Origin: Candidatus Phytoplasma solani | Lineage (GTDB): Bacteria; Bacillota_I; Bacilli_A; Acholeplasmatales; Acholeplasmataceae | NCBI RefSeq assembly: GCF_041729705.1 | Contig: NZ_CP103788.1 | Span: forward strand, 248,001 to 312,000 | Reading direction: 5' to 3' | Length of the DNA stretch: 64,000 bases | Shown here: positions 43,902 to 51,503 of the stretch, piece by piece | How positions within the stretch are numbered: the first letter of the stretch is position 1 | How the letters are laid out: the number at the start of each line of letters is the position of its first letter | Program-made: the position numbers and the translations under genes | The notes under the pieces: generated by a model | Database searches by the model: none | What the model saw: only the letters and a program-made list of their open reading frames with translations | What the model was told of the DNA's origin: nothing

Positions 43902-44731
43902 CTAATTATAATTTTTAATAATGATTTCTTGATTGATGTTTTTATTGGTTAAACAGTGACTGGTAGTCGTTTTCGTTTTAATGATGTTGCATTCTTGGAA
44001 CAAATTACAAATTGGGGTTGTTTCATAATTGGTGTATAACCATTTGACGCCCTTTTTGGTTGCTTGGTGTAATCCCAAGGCTAATTGTTGATGATCTGCA
44101 AAAGAAAATGGTTTTTGGTAAAAGTCTTTGTCTTTAATTCCTTCATAGTAATATGGCGGATCGATAAAAAGAAAATCGCCTTTTTGACTATTGGCGATAA
44201 CTTGACGAAAATCCATACAATATAAAACATGTTTTTTCTTTTGGAAATGTCTTTGGAATGTAACTAATTCGTTTAAATTGATGATGGGAATTTTTTGTTT
44301 GGGCTTGTAGCCAAAATTTGTTTTTAAATTAATTTGATTATCATAACGAGTAATACCGCGAAAAGCGTATTTTTTTAAAACATAAAAGATAGCTGACCTG
44401 GTTAATTTTTTTTTTTTTTGGTATTTTGGTTATATTGGTTTAGTAAATTTTTGTAAGCTTGTTTTTGGTTCTTTTGGTCGTGATATTGATAAATATAATT
44501 TTCCATGGCTTTGACTTTGTTAACAAAATGATGGGGATTTTGGAGACTTTGTTTCCACATAGTGATTAATTAGGAATCGTTATCATTTAAAATAGCTTTT
44601 TTAGGTTTTAAATGAAAATAAACAACACCGCTTCCTAAAAATGGTTCATAATAGGTTTTAAATTTAGAAGGTAAATGGGAAATAATTTGTGGTAAAAGTT
44701 GTTTCTTACAACCGATCCAGTTAATTTTCAT
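43902..44731 (-). pseudogene. dam: DNA adenine methyltransferase (Dam/D12 class), broken
   Basis: A D12-class N6-adenine methyltransferase in pieces. The N-terminus from ATG 44731 has KINWIGCKKQLLPQI and the AdoMet motif EPFLGSGVVYFHL, then a stop TAA at 44570-44572 (NDNDS-stop-LITMWKQ). A second break is a frameshift at the A14 run (T14 at 44406-44419 on the plus strand). The C-terminal frame continues AIFYVLKKYAFRGITRYDNQ to FLFIDPPYYYEG (catalytic DPPY motif). Related phytoplasma PMU or phage genes encode intact Dam. This copy cannot make a full enzyme. Confidence 0.85.
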
Positions 44732-44912
44732 TTTTTCGTTGCTCCTTTAACCAAATATAAATTAAAAAAACTATATCAGAAAAAAGGCTTATTGTTGTGT
44801 TAGCTTTGATTCCTAAATTAAAATCAAAAAATAACGTCATAAGGTTTGTAATTATAAAACCGATATATGTTAAAGTTAATATAATTAAAATATTTCTAGG
44901 TTTTAAGTTCAT
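44721..44912 (-). CDS. Small two-helix membrane protein upstream of dam
   Basis: 63 residues: helices at ~7-28 (NILIILTLTYIGFIITNLMT) and ~36-55 (NTTISLFSDIVFLIYIWLKE), basic end. Its stop overlaps the dam start by 11 bases. No family recognised. Confidence 0.65.
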   Translation of the reverse strand: MNLKPRNILIILTLTYIGFIITNLMTLFFDFNLGIKANTTISLFSDIVFLIYIWLKEQRKNEN

Positions 44913-44963
44913 TTACTTACTCCTTAATTTAATTTTTGATAAATGTTATGTTGAATTTAGGTA

Positions 44964-44988
44964 TAAAAAAAGTCCCTTTTTGGGACTT
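44964..44988 (-). terminator. Terminator after ssb
   Basis: Minus strand AAGTCCCAAAAAGGGACTTTTTTT, 14 bases after the ssb stop codon. Confidence 0.88.
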
Positions 44989-45001
44989 AATGTTGTGAAT
45001 A

Positions 45002-45122
45002 TTATTTGGGTTTGTTGTTTAAAAAAATGACATTTTGGATGATTACTTTGGTATTGGTTCGTGTTTGTCCTTCGTTTGTAGTATATTTTTGGATGGAAAG
45101 GGTGCCTTCTACATATATTTTT
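45002..45122 (-). CDS. ssb: ssb exon 2 (C-terminal part, downstream of the intron)
   Basis: The minus strand reads (S)KIYVEGTLSIQKYTTNEGQT and RTNTKVIIQNVIFLNNKPK, then TAA. This is the second half of an OB-fold single-strand binding protein (typical V-E-G-x-L...Y). It joins exon 1 exactly: TC plus AAAAATATATG gives Ser-Lys-Ile-Tyr-Val-Glu-Gly. Exons sum to 315 bases, 104 residues plus stop. The protein would lack the long acidic tail of chromosomal SSB. Confidence 0.85.
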
Positions 45123-45952
45123 ATACGGATAGATTAATTGCGTTTCAACAATGGGATTTGCATTTCCATTGTATGTATTACAATCAGCCCCCGTCCAAAC
45201 CGTACGAGCAAGTTTCCAAGCATACGGCTTTCCATAATTTACTCTCTTTCGAGAACTAATTTTGCCTTACGGCCAATATAGGATCTTATTCAATGTTCGC
45301 GAAAGCTTAGTTTCATTTGAAACAGTTGTTGACATATTTATCAACTCCTTCCTTGATTACAGTGAATAAATAGTAAATTACTAGCTACTTTCGCCTTGTA
45401 AAGGTTATTAACCTTCGCCCTGGTGGGTCATTTTGTTAGCATATTCCAATGTTAACTTTGAATTATCCACGACTATTAAATAGCTTCTTTATCCTTGAGC
45501 GTCTCGGCATTTATTCCTTGACTTGTTAATTAAATAACTAGCTTTTAGGATTCTCCAAGTTACTCTAAATATCTACCTTTGTCCTTTAGGTGAAGTAACC
45601 GCTTATGTTTTAACGTCTTTCCTGACTGTCGGTGAGATTCCAGGCTTTCTGTTAATTAGATAAACTAACCAAGACAAATAATATATCCTGTTAGACTCTG
45701 GACTATACGGCTTCAGTAGTTTGCGTATTAGGTTCTAAGATTACATCTGCTTTCCTTCTTAGACCATTTCAGGCTTATCCATGGGACAATTTGGTGGCGG
45801 TATCCTCTTGACTAACTACTTCGTCTCAATCCGCTTTTATGGTCTGCTGTAATCCATTATTCTTTCGTTTAACGGACCGACCATATCCATTCAGTGTTTA
45901 TCGGCACTGGCTATTGGTTAGATAGCTCGATATTTAGGCCTCTTTGGCGCCC
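45123..45952 (-). mobile_element. Group II intron copy C, ORF deleted, inside ssb
   Basis: About 830 bases. The 5' end GGGCGCCAAAGAGG starts at 45952, close to but not identical with the usual GTGYG. Domain V lies at about 45195-45228 and domain VI ends CCGTAT at 45123. Domain IV keeps only the first 22 codons of the maturase (AAGGAG, then MSTTVSNETKLSRTLNKILY), then jumps to the 3' part. GAACCT at 45735-45730, in domain I, is complementary to the last six exon bases AGGTTC, a good EBS1/IBS1 pair. It cannot make its own maturase but may splice with help from another copy. Confidence 0.85.
45267..45335 (-). pseudogene. N-terminal stub of the intron reverse transcriptase
   Basis: ATG at 45335 preceded by AAGGAG, 22 codons (MSTTVSNETKLSRTLNKILY, then WP) and a stop at the deletion joint. 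Shows that intron copy C once carried the full protein. Confidence 0.65.
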
Positions 45953-46146
45953 GAACCTTTATGTAGGTATTTGTGGCAGTTTTCGGCTTGATTACGGAAT
46001 ACTACACAAGGGATATACTGAACTTTATCTTTATTGTTGATTGCTAAATTGAAATCTATTTTAGGGATTTGGTCATTGTTACTGTTGATATATTGTTTTT
46101 CTAGGTCATGGGCGATATTGCCAATTAGTTGCACTTTATTTAACAT
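45953..46146 (-). CDS. ssb: ssb exon 1 (N-terminal part, upstream of the intron)
   Basis: MLNKVQLIGNIAHDLEKQYI, then KIDFNLAINNKDKVQYIPCV and VFRNQAENCHKYLHKGS: the N-terminal half of an SSB OB fold (V-x-L-I-G-N; F-N-L-A-I-N; Y-I-P-x-V-x-F). SSB protects single-stranded DNA during replication of the unit. The frame would stop inside the intron at 45934. Overlaps the sigma factor gene by 11 bases, so the two are coupled. PMU ssb copies are well known. Confidence 0.88.
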
Positions 46147-46780
46147 TTTTTGGTTTCTCCTTTGATTTTTTGTTATTTGGGGTTAGTTTTTGAATGGCAT
46201 GTTTTTTTAATGTTTCAATTTGTTTAAAAGTTAAATTTAGTTTTTGGGCGATTTCGTGGTTGGTTAAAGTTGGTTGGTGAGTTTCGTTGATGTCGCCCAA
46301 AGTAACTCCGAAACTTAAACAAATAATATTAAATTCGTTTTTGCTTAGTTTTTTTCTTAGTAATTTTAAGAATACTTCATGGTTTACTTGTTTTAACCAT
46401 AATTGATGTGGATTAAGGATTTTATCCCAATTAGGTTGTTTGTATTTTTCTTCTTTAAAGCTGATATTATTTGGTTTGGTTGTTTTTTGGGGTATTGAAG
46501 GTGAGTGGCTTTTTCTTACTAGTTCTCTAATTTCTGATTTGATGGTTGGAGTTGCGTAAGAAATGAAGTCATAACCTAAATCTTGGTAATTATTGAGGGC
46601 TTTGATTAATCCTAAAATCCCTTCCTGGTATAAATCTTCTTTGGTTAAAACTCGAGTATAATATTTAAATTGATAAGTTAGTTTTTTGACTAAAGGTAAA
46701 TGAAGTTCGATTAATTGATTACGAATTTCTAAATTCTTTTTATTTTTTAAAAAATCTTTAAATAATTTTTGTCTTAACAT
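46136..46780 (-). CDS. rpoF: RNA polymerase sigma factor (PMU, sigma-70 family)
   Basis: 214 residues. Region 2 is clear: IELHLPLVKKLTYQF, LTKEDLYQEGILGLIKALNN and FISYATPTIKSEIRELVRKS, the core-binding and -10-recognition part. Region 4 is shorter but has NHEIAQKLNLTFKQIETLKK as a helix-turn-helix. This resembles the alternative SigF/FliA-like factor encoded in PMUs (rpoF). It would direct polymerase to PMU promoters. It heads the group sigma-ssb on the minus strand and overlaps ssb. Confidence 0.9.
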   Translation of the reverse strand: MLRQKLFKDFLKNKKNLEIRNQLIELHLPLVKKLTYQFKYYTRVLTKEDLYQEGILGLIKALNNYQDLGYDFISYATPTIKSEIRELVRKSHSPSIPQKTTKPNNISFKEEKYKQPNWDKILNPHQLWLKQVNHEVFLKLLRKKLSKNEFNIICLSFGVTLGDINETHQPTLTNHEIAQKLNLTFKQIETLKKHAIQKLTPNNKKSKEKPKNVK

Positions 46781-46841
46781 TAGAATCCTTTCTAAAAACG
46801 TTTTTAGAAAAGATATGAAAATTATTTTAGTCTTGGAAAAG

Positions 46842-46870
46842 AAAAAAAGACTAACTTAATAGTTAGTCTT
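46842..46870 (-). terminator. Terminator in front of the sigma gene
   Basis: Minus strand AAGACTAACTATTAAGTTAGTCTTTTTTT. It would end a minus-strand transcript coming from the right, but no minus-strand gene lies there now, so the upstream gene has been replaced. Confidence 0.8.
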
Positions 46871-46874
46871 AAAG

Positions 46875-47035
46875 AATTTTTAAAAAACAAAAAGTGTCTA
46901 AACTTTTGGAACACCTCAATTTTTTTACGCAATTATGTTGTTTTTTGAAAAAAATGCGTAAAAAAGTAACCTTTTTTCAAGGTTAAATATTTTAAATAAA
47001 TTATTTATCTAAGATTTTGTGAATATTGAGATAGA
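46875..47035. repeat. tra5 IS end remnant (matches 14240-14480)
   Basis: AAAAAGTGTCTAAACTTTT, then the hairpin block TTTTTTACGCAATTATG to TTATTTATCTAA, and the last ~25 bases of the tra5 coding end (TCTAAGATTTTGTGAATATTGAG) are all present. The match stops at about 47033, where a fragment of another gene begins. It is a deletion scar of a tra5 element. Confidence 0.72.
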
Positions 47036-47163
47036 GGACAAGGTGAAACTAGAAGAAATGAAATCAATAAAGAAGACTTAAAACAAGCCTACAAAATGAT
47101 AATTTCACAAGACACAGAAGTATTAGATAAAATTGAAAACCATAATAAAGGAGGTGATAAATA
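47036..47163 (+). pseudogene. C-terminal fragment, possibly of an FtsH-like AAA+ ATPase
   Basis: The frame from the IS scar encodes GETRRNEINKEDLKQAYKMI and ISQDTEVLDKIENHNKGGDK, then TAA. The ARRN-E-I-x-x-E-D-L-x-x-A pattern resembles the end of the AAA+ domain of FtsH (as in RRNKKEI..DLEEAIDRVI), which would fit a PMU hflB lacking its protease. The match is short and unverified. The stop overlaps the ribosome site of the next gene (GGAGGTGATAA). Confidence 0.45.
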
Positions 47164-48777
47164 ATGTTATCGCCCTTAGACTTATTTAAAAGTTATTTTT
47201 CTTTTAAATCTTATTTCACTTGGTTTTTGTTAGCTAGTATTCTTTTTGGTGGTTTTCTTTTCATCAAAAGGAAAAATTATCACACAAATAACAACACTTG
47301 GAAAGGCTATTTAATTTATTTTTTAATTATTATGAGTATTTTAGGTTTTGGTTACTTATGTTTCTTTTATAAACCACAAGAACCATCATCTAAATATTAC
47401 GGACAATTAATTGGTGAAATCGACAAAGCTATTGACAAATACGATCAAACCATCAACGATTATAAAGGACTCAAATCCGATTGGGAAGGTGAATTAAAGA
47501 AATGTGAAGAAGAATTAAAAACATTATACGAAAAACAAGAAATCAACCAAGAACAAAAAGAAAAAATCAAAAAACTTTTAGATCAAACCGAATTAAAAAT
47601 AACTGATATCAAAACTCAAAAACAAGAAACTGAAAATAATATTAATATTTTAAAAGAACAACTAAAAGAAAAAGAACAAGAAAAAGCTGAAAAAGACAAA
47701 GAAATTGCCAAAAAACAAGAAGAAGAAAAACTCGCCTCACCTGATGATAAAATTAGACTAAAAGCCGAAATCTCTAAATTACAAGCCGAACGACATGAAA
47801 TAGTTGGCGAAATTGGTAAAATTAATGTTCAAATAGGCAAATTAAAATCAAAACAAACAATGTATGAAAATATGTTATCACGAGCCGAAAGGTTCAAAAA
47901 AATATTGGAAGAACAATGTAATGATTTAACAGAAGGAGAAAAATCATTATTCAAACAAATCAAATCTGTGGAAGAACGCAAAGCCGAAATCCAAAAAAAC
48001 ATCGACGAAATTAATGCCAAAATGATAACTATCGGCGCAGAAAGAAAACAATTAGAAATTTTACGCCAAGCAGCAGACGCATCCAAAACTGCTTTAGATG
48101 ACTGGGATAAAAAACACGAATTTAGTTTTGGTAACCTCCGCGATGCGCTTTTTCAAGGTGCAGAACTTTATATGGATGCTTTTGGAGGACGTGGTTTCTT
48201 AAAAGCCATAGGTGGTGGGGTGACCAAAGAAGTAGCTGGCACCATTGCCAAAGCAGGATTAGCAATTCACGAAATTCATCGAGTAGTTAATTTAGGTAAA
48301 GAATTATTTTTTAACGAAGATAACACCCCTAAAATGATGTCAAAAGAAACTTATGATTCTATTTGCGCTCGTATTGAACGTGATAAAGACAAACTAGATG
48401 CTGACTACAAAGACTACGAAAAGAAAAAAGAAGAATATAAAAATAATTTAGAATCCGACAAAACCATCAAGGAATATGGCCAATCAAGAGAATTAGTTAA
48501 AAACATCGCAAGAAGGGAAGAATCCATAATCGATGAATATCAAAAAATCACCGACGAATTAACAGCTAAACATGAAGAAGTTTCAGATACTGGGAATTTG
48601 TGTCTAAAAAAATCTGAATTAGAAGAAAAACTCAAAGATTTAAACGTAGAAATCGAAAACACAAAAGAAGAATTAAAAAATAAATCTCCAAACTACAATC
48701 GCGCTCAACAAAGATTAAAAGAAAAACAAACTCAAACCCAACATGCTAAATTTTTTCAACCGATTACCAAAAAATAA
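47164..48777 (+). CDS. Membrane-anchored SMC-like coiled-coil protein
   Basis: 537 residues: two N-terminal membrane helices (~17-33 YFTWFLLASILFGGFLF; ~50-68 YLIYFLIIMSILGFGYLC), then coiled coil of ~400 residues. In it, residues ~164-255 (KEQLKEKEQEKAEKDKEIAK; IGKINVQIGKLKSKQTMYEN) are almost identical in DNA to the 48907 gene. Central Gly-rich region (LYMDAFGGRGFLKAIGGGVT) breaks the coil. The best ribosome site of the window (AAAGGAGGTGA, full match to the 16S tail). Such proteins are common in PMUs ('smc-like'); role unknown. Confidence 0.75.
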   Translation: MLSPLDLFKSYFSFKSYFTWFLLASILFGGFLFIKRKNYHTNNNTWKGYLIYFLIIMSILGFGYLCFFYKPQEPSSKYYGQLIGEIDKAIDKYDQTINDYKGLKSDWEGELKKCEEELKTLYEKQEINQEQKEKIKKLLDQTELKITDIKTQKQETENNINILKEQLKEKEQEKAEKDKEIAKKQEEEKLASPDDKIRLKAEISKLQAERHEIVGEIGKINVQIGKLKSKQTMYENMLSRAERFKKILEEQCNDLTEGEKSLFKQIKSVEERKAEIQKNIDEINAKMITIGAERKQLEILRQAADASKTALDDWDKKHEFSFGNLRDALFQGAELYMDAFGGRGFLKAIGGGVTKEVAGTIAKAGLAIHEIHRVVNLGKELFFNEDNTPKMMSKETYDSICARIERDKDKLDADYKDYEKKKEEYKNNLESDKTIKEYGQSRELVKNIARREESIIDEYQKITDELTAKHEEVSDTGNLCLKKSELEEKLKDLNVEIENTKEELKNKSPNYNRAQQRLKEKQTQTQHAKFFQPITKK

Positions 48778-48846
48778 TTTTTAACAAAAAAAGCAAGTTA
48801 ATGTCTTAGAAAAAGACAATTAAAAAACCATTTTTAAGCATAAAAC

Positions 48847-48874
48847 TTGTTTTTTTTTTTTTTTGAGGTATAAT
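48847..48874 (+). promoter_or_regulatory. Promoter with a T15 spacer
   Basis: TTGTTT at 48847-48852 and TATAAT at 48869-48874, spacer 16 bases, almost all T (T-run 48850-48864). Drives the 48907 gene and the SAP11-like gene after it. The homopolymer sits exactly where changes in length alter promoter strength. Confidence 0.75.
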
Positions 48875-48906
48875 AACAATATAATTAAAAAAAGGAGAAT
48901 TAAAAA

Positions 48907-49752
48907 ATGAATAACAAAAAAAGTTCAGCACCAATCATTATAATTTTATTAATTTTAATAATTAGTAGTGGCGTTGGTTTTTATTTTTGGATGAACCAAA
49001 CACCAAAACCCGAAACCCCACAAACCACCCAGCAACCCAGACCAAACCCAAACACACCTCACACACACCCCACGCACGGCACCTCAGCCCACAAACCAGA
49101 AAAAGGTGAAGAAGAATTAGACGAAACTAAAAAAGAAGAAACCCAAGACCAATCAACCCAACCAAAATTCACAATCACACAAGCTAATTTTGACAAAGTA
49201 AAAGAATATATATTTTCAGAAACCGATGACAAATCTTTATTACCCAATGATCTTTTTGAACAAGAAAAAAATAAAATTGAAGAAATAAAAAACAGTTGGA
49301 AATCATCGTTAAAAGAAGAACAAAATCCAATTGATGAAGAAAATAACAAATGCGATGATTATAATCGCCAAATTAAAGAAATTCAAAATAAATTTCCTTC
49401 ATTAAAAGAACAACTAAAAGAAAAAGAACAAGAAAAAGCTGAAAAAGACAAAGAAATTGCCAAAAAACAAGAAGAAAAAAAACTCGCCTCACCTGATGAT
49501 AAAATTAGACTAAAAGCCGAAATCTCTAAATTACAAGACGAACGACTTGAAATAGTTGGCGAAATTGGTAAAATTAATGTTCAAATAGGCAAATTAAAAT
49601 CAAAACAAACAATGTATGAAAATATGTTATCACGAGCCGAAAGGTTCAAAAAAATATTGGAAGAACAATATAAAGATTCGACTATACAATATCAAAATCA
49701 CATTGACTCTAAACTTAACGCCCTCTACCAAATCACCTCTGCTGAGGAGTAA
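48907..49752 (+). CDS. Mosaic membrane-anchored coiled-coil protein
   Basis: 281 residues from four recognisable modules. (1) Anchor and linker (residues 1-60) nearly identical to the collagen-like protein at 41804. (2) A part like 31606 (DKSLLPNDLFEQEKN, then EIKNSWKSSLK). (3) A ~90-residue coil identical in DNA to 47164 (AEKDKEIAKKQEEKKLASPD onward). (4) A tail like 31606 again (DSKLNALYQITS). Strong AAAAGGAG site. The SAP11-like gene follows 22 bases later and is probably co-transcribed. Surface display is likely; function unknown. Confidence 0.75.
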   Translation: MNNKKSSAPIIIILLILIISSGVGFYFWMNQTPKPETPQTTQQPRPNPNTPHTHPTHGTSAHKPEKGEEELDETKKEETQDQSTQPKFTITQANFDKVKEYIFSETDDKSLLPNDLFEQEKNKIEEIKNSWKSSLKEEQNPIDEENNKCDDYNRQIKEIQNKFPSLKEQLKEKEQEKAEKDKEIAKKQEEKKLASPDDKIRLKAEISKLQDERLEIVGEIGKINVQIGKLKSKQTMYENMLSRAERFKKILEEQYKDSTIQYQNHIDSKLNALYQITSAEE

Positions 49753-49773
49753 AATCAAAGGAGTATTTATTAA

Positions 49774-50109
49774 ATGTTTAAAATCAAAAATAATTTATTA
49801 TTTTTAAATGTATTTTTATTTATTGGTTTAAGTTTATTTTTAATTACTAATAATAATTCCATTATGGCTACACCTAAAAAAAATCATGGAAAAGATATAA
49901 TTTCATCAAAAGAAGAAGCTAAAAAAGATGTAAAAAATTTTTATGAATTATATAATACTCTTGAAAATTATTCAGAAGAAGATAGAAGTAAAATTATTCA
50001 AATGTTATCGAATCCAGAAATAATAAAAAAATTAAAAGAAAAAATTGAAGAAGAAAAAAAACAGGAAAAAGGTTCTTCTTCTAGACAGCCTGATAATTGC
50101 CACAAATAA
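49774..50109 (+). CDS. SAP11-like secreted effector
   Basis: 111 residues. The signal LNVFLFIGLSLFLITNNNSI followed by MA is a classic phytoplasma SVM signal, cleaved at about residue 31. The mature part contains SKEEAKKDVKNFYELYNTLE, a helix pair with MLSNPEIIKKLKEKIEEEKK, and the tail GSSSRQPDN. From memory this matches the SAP11 family, which enters plant nuclei and destabilises TCP transcription factors, causing witches' brooms. I cannot align it here, so the family call is tentative. AAAGGAG site, terminator directly behind. Confidence 0.72.
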   Translation: MFKIKNNLLFLNVFLFIGLSLFLITNNNSIMATPKKNHGKDIISSKEEAKKDVKNFYELYNTLENYSEEDRSKIIQMLSNPEIIKKLKEKIEEEKKQEKGSSSRQPDNCHK

Positions 50110-50132
50110 TTTATATAAAATTTATTATTTAT

Positions 50133-50159
50133 AAAGACCCTCCTCAGGGTCTTTTTTTT
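50133..50159 (+). terminator. Terminator after the SAP11-like gene
   Basis: AAGACCCTCC/TCAGGGTCTT followed by T8. Confidence 0.9.
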
Positions 50160-50198
50160 ATATTGATAACAAACAAACCAAAAGAAAGGAGACAAAAC

Positions 50199-50438
50199 AT
50201 GTTAAAAAAATTATCTAAAAAACTAATCAAAAACGAAGTAGATCTTTTTGGATTTCTACTTTTAGGAATGTTTACAATCACTACTTTGTTTTTAGGAATT
50301 ATAGATATGATTAAATCTAGTTCATTTTTTAACCCATTTACCCAAAAAGATGTTATAATTTTGCTTTTAATTACAATCATATTTAGAGAATTATCTAATC
50401 ATATAGATCGTGAAAAAATCCAGTTGTCATTTAAATAA
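50199..50438 (+). CDS. Small membrane protein
   Basis: 79 residues, start set at ATG 50199 (AAAGGAG 7 bases upstream) rather than the longer frame from 50097, which runs through the terminator. Two hydrophobic helices (LFGFLLLGMFTITTLFLGII at ~16-36; KDVIILLLITIIFREL at ~50-65). No family recognised; followed by a broken secreted-protein gene. Confidence 0.68.
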   Translation: MLKKLSKKLIKNEVDLFGFLLLGMFTITTLFLGIIDMIKSSSFFNPFTQKDVIILLLITIIFRELSNHIDREKIQLSFK

Positions 50439-50471
50439 ACCACTAAAACCCAAAAGAAAGGAGGTACTTTC

Positions 50472-51198
50472 ATGACAAAAACAACTAAAATTCCCTTTAT
50501 CTAAATATTTAATCATTATTTTATCCATCATTCTTTTTAACTTATCTTCTTCTATCTCAGCTCATTCTTACTTTCATCGTCAAATAAAATCAACCATTAA
50601 ATTATCTGACAACCAAACTCTCCAACAAGAATGGTTAAAAACCCAACCCCCCATAAAAGTTCATAATTTCAACATCCTAACCAACAAAGAAGCACCTAAA
50701 ATATTAACTTATTGTAATATTCAAAACGCAGCATATCTGGATGAAACCCTCAACGACCCCATTTACTACAACGAACCTAATTATGGAAATGGTTATAATG
50801 GTTTTTGGTGGCTAAAAGACCCCCCTCAAGGATTAAAATGTTGTTATATCAAACCAAGAACCAGCCCTTTTAAAGAAAAGGGTTATTATGGCACAAACCA
50901 TCAATACACCCTTGACGACCTTTTAAAATACGAAATCGCCATCGAAGAAGCATTTGTATTTTGGGATGCCAATGTCATCACACCAACCAACCCCCCCAAA
51001 ATCCATTTAATAGCACAAGATATTTATGTAGGCCAATCTAAAGAAGAAGCTATTAACAAATATTTAATATCAAATCAAATAACCAATCACACAAAAGTAA
51101 TTAGGCCATCTTGGGGTTCTTCTGTTTTGGTTTCATCTAATTCTTCTTCACTTTTTTCTGATTTGAGGGCTGAGGTGCCGTGCGTGGTGGGTGTGTGA
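50472..51198 (+). pseudogene. Frameshifted secreted protein
   Basis: ATG 50472 (AAAGGAGG upstream) opens MTKTTKIPFI and stops. Shifting frame at the A4 run 50487-50490 gives KFPLSKYLIIILSIILFNLS SSISA, a good signal peptide, and then ~200 residues (PNYGNGYNGFWWLKDPPQGL, CCYIKPRTSPF, YTLDDLLKYEIAIEEAFVFW) up to about 51100. The last part runs antisense into the 51087 gene. Trp/Tyr-rich and soluble; no family recognised. Probably a once-secreted protein, dead by frameshift. Confidence 0.65.
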
Positions 51199-51356
51199 GG
51201 TGTGTGGGTGGTGTCGTTTGTGTTTGGGGTGGTGTCTTTGATGGTTTTGCCTTTGGTTGGGGTTGGTGAATCTTGTTGGGGGGGTTGGTGTTTGTTGTTG
51301 TAGGGTTGGGGTGGTTGTTTTGATTTTTTTGTTTTTTTAAACAATAATAAATTCAT
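51087..51356 (-). pseudogene. Truncated Pro/Thr-rich 'THG-linker' protein
   Basis: 89 residues: Lys/Pro/Gln/Thr-rich start (KQPPQPYNNKHQPPQQDSPT), then TTHGTSALKSEKSEEELDET, the same linker as in the 48907 protein (THGTSAHKPEKGEEELDETK), ending abruptly (GLITFV) where the broken secreted gene of the other strand begins. No membrane anchor here. Evidence that the THG linker is a hot spot for module exchange. Confidence 0.5.
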
Positions 51357-51453
51357 ATTAACATTATACTTTTTGAAACAAATTAATCGTTTTTTGCTAT
51401 TTTAAAAATGATGCAATAAAAAAGATAAGTTAAAAAAAAGACTCTTTTTTTGG

Positions 51454-51459
51454 TATAAT
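51454..51459 (+). promoter_or_regulatory. lysS -10 box
   Basis: TATAAT 45 bases before the lysS start, after a T7GG stretch; -35 not convincing. Confidence 0.5.
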
Positions 51460-51503
51460 TAAGGTTAATGTTAGAAAGTAAAATGACATTAGGAGACGAT
51501 GAA

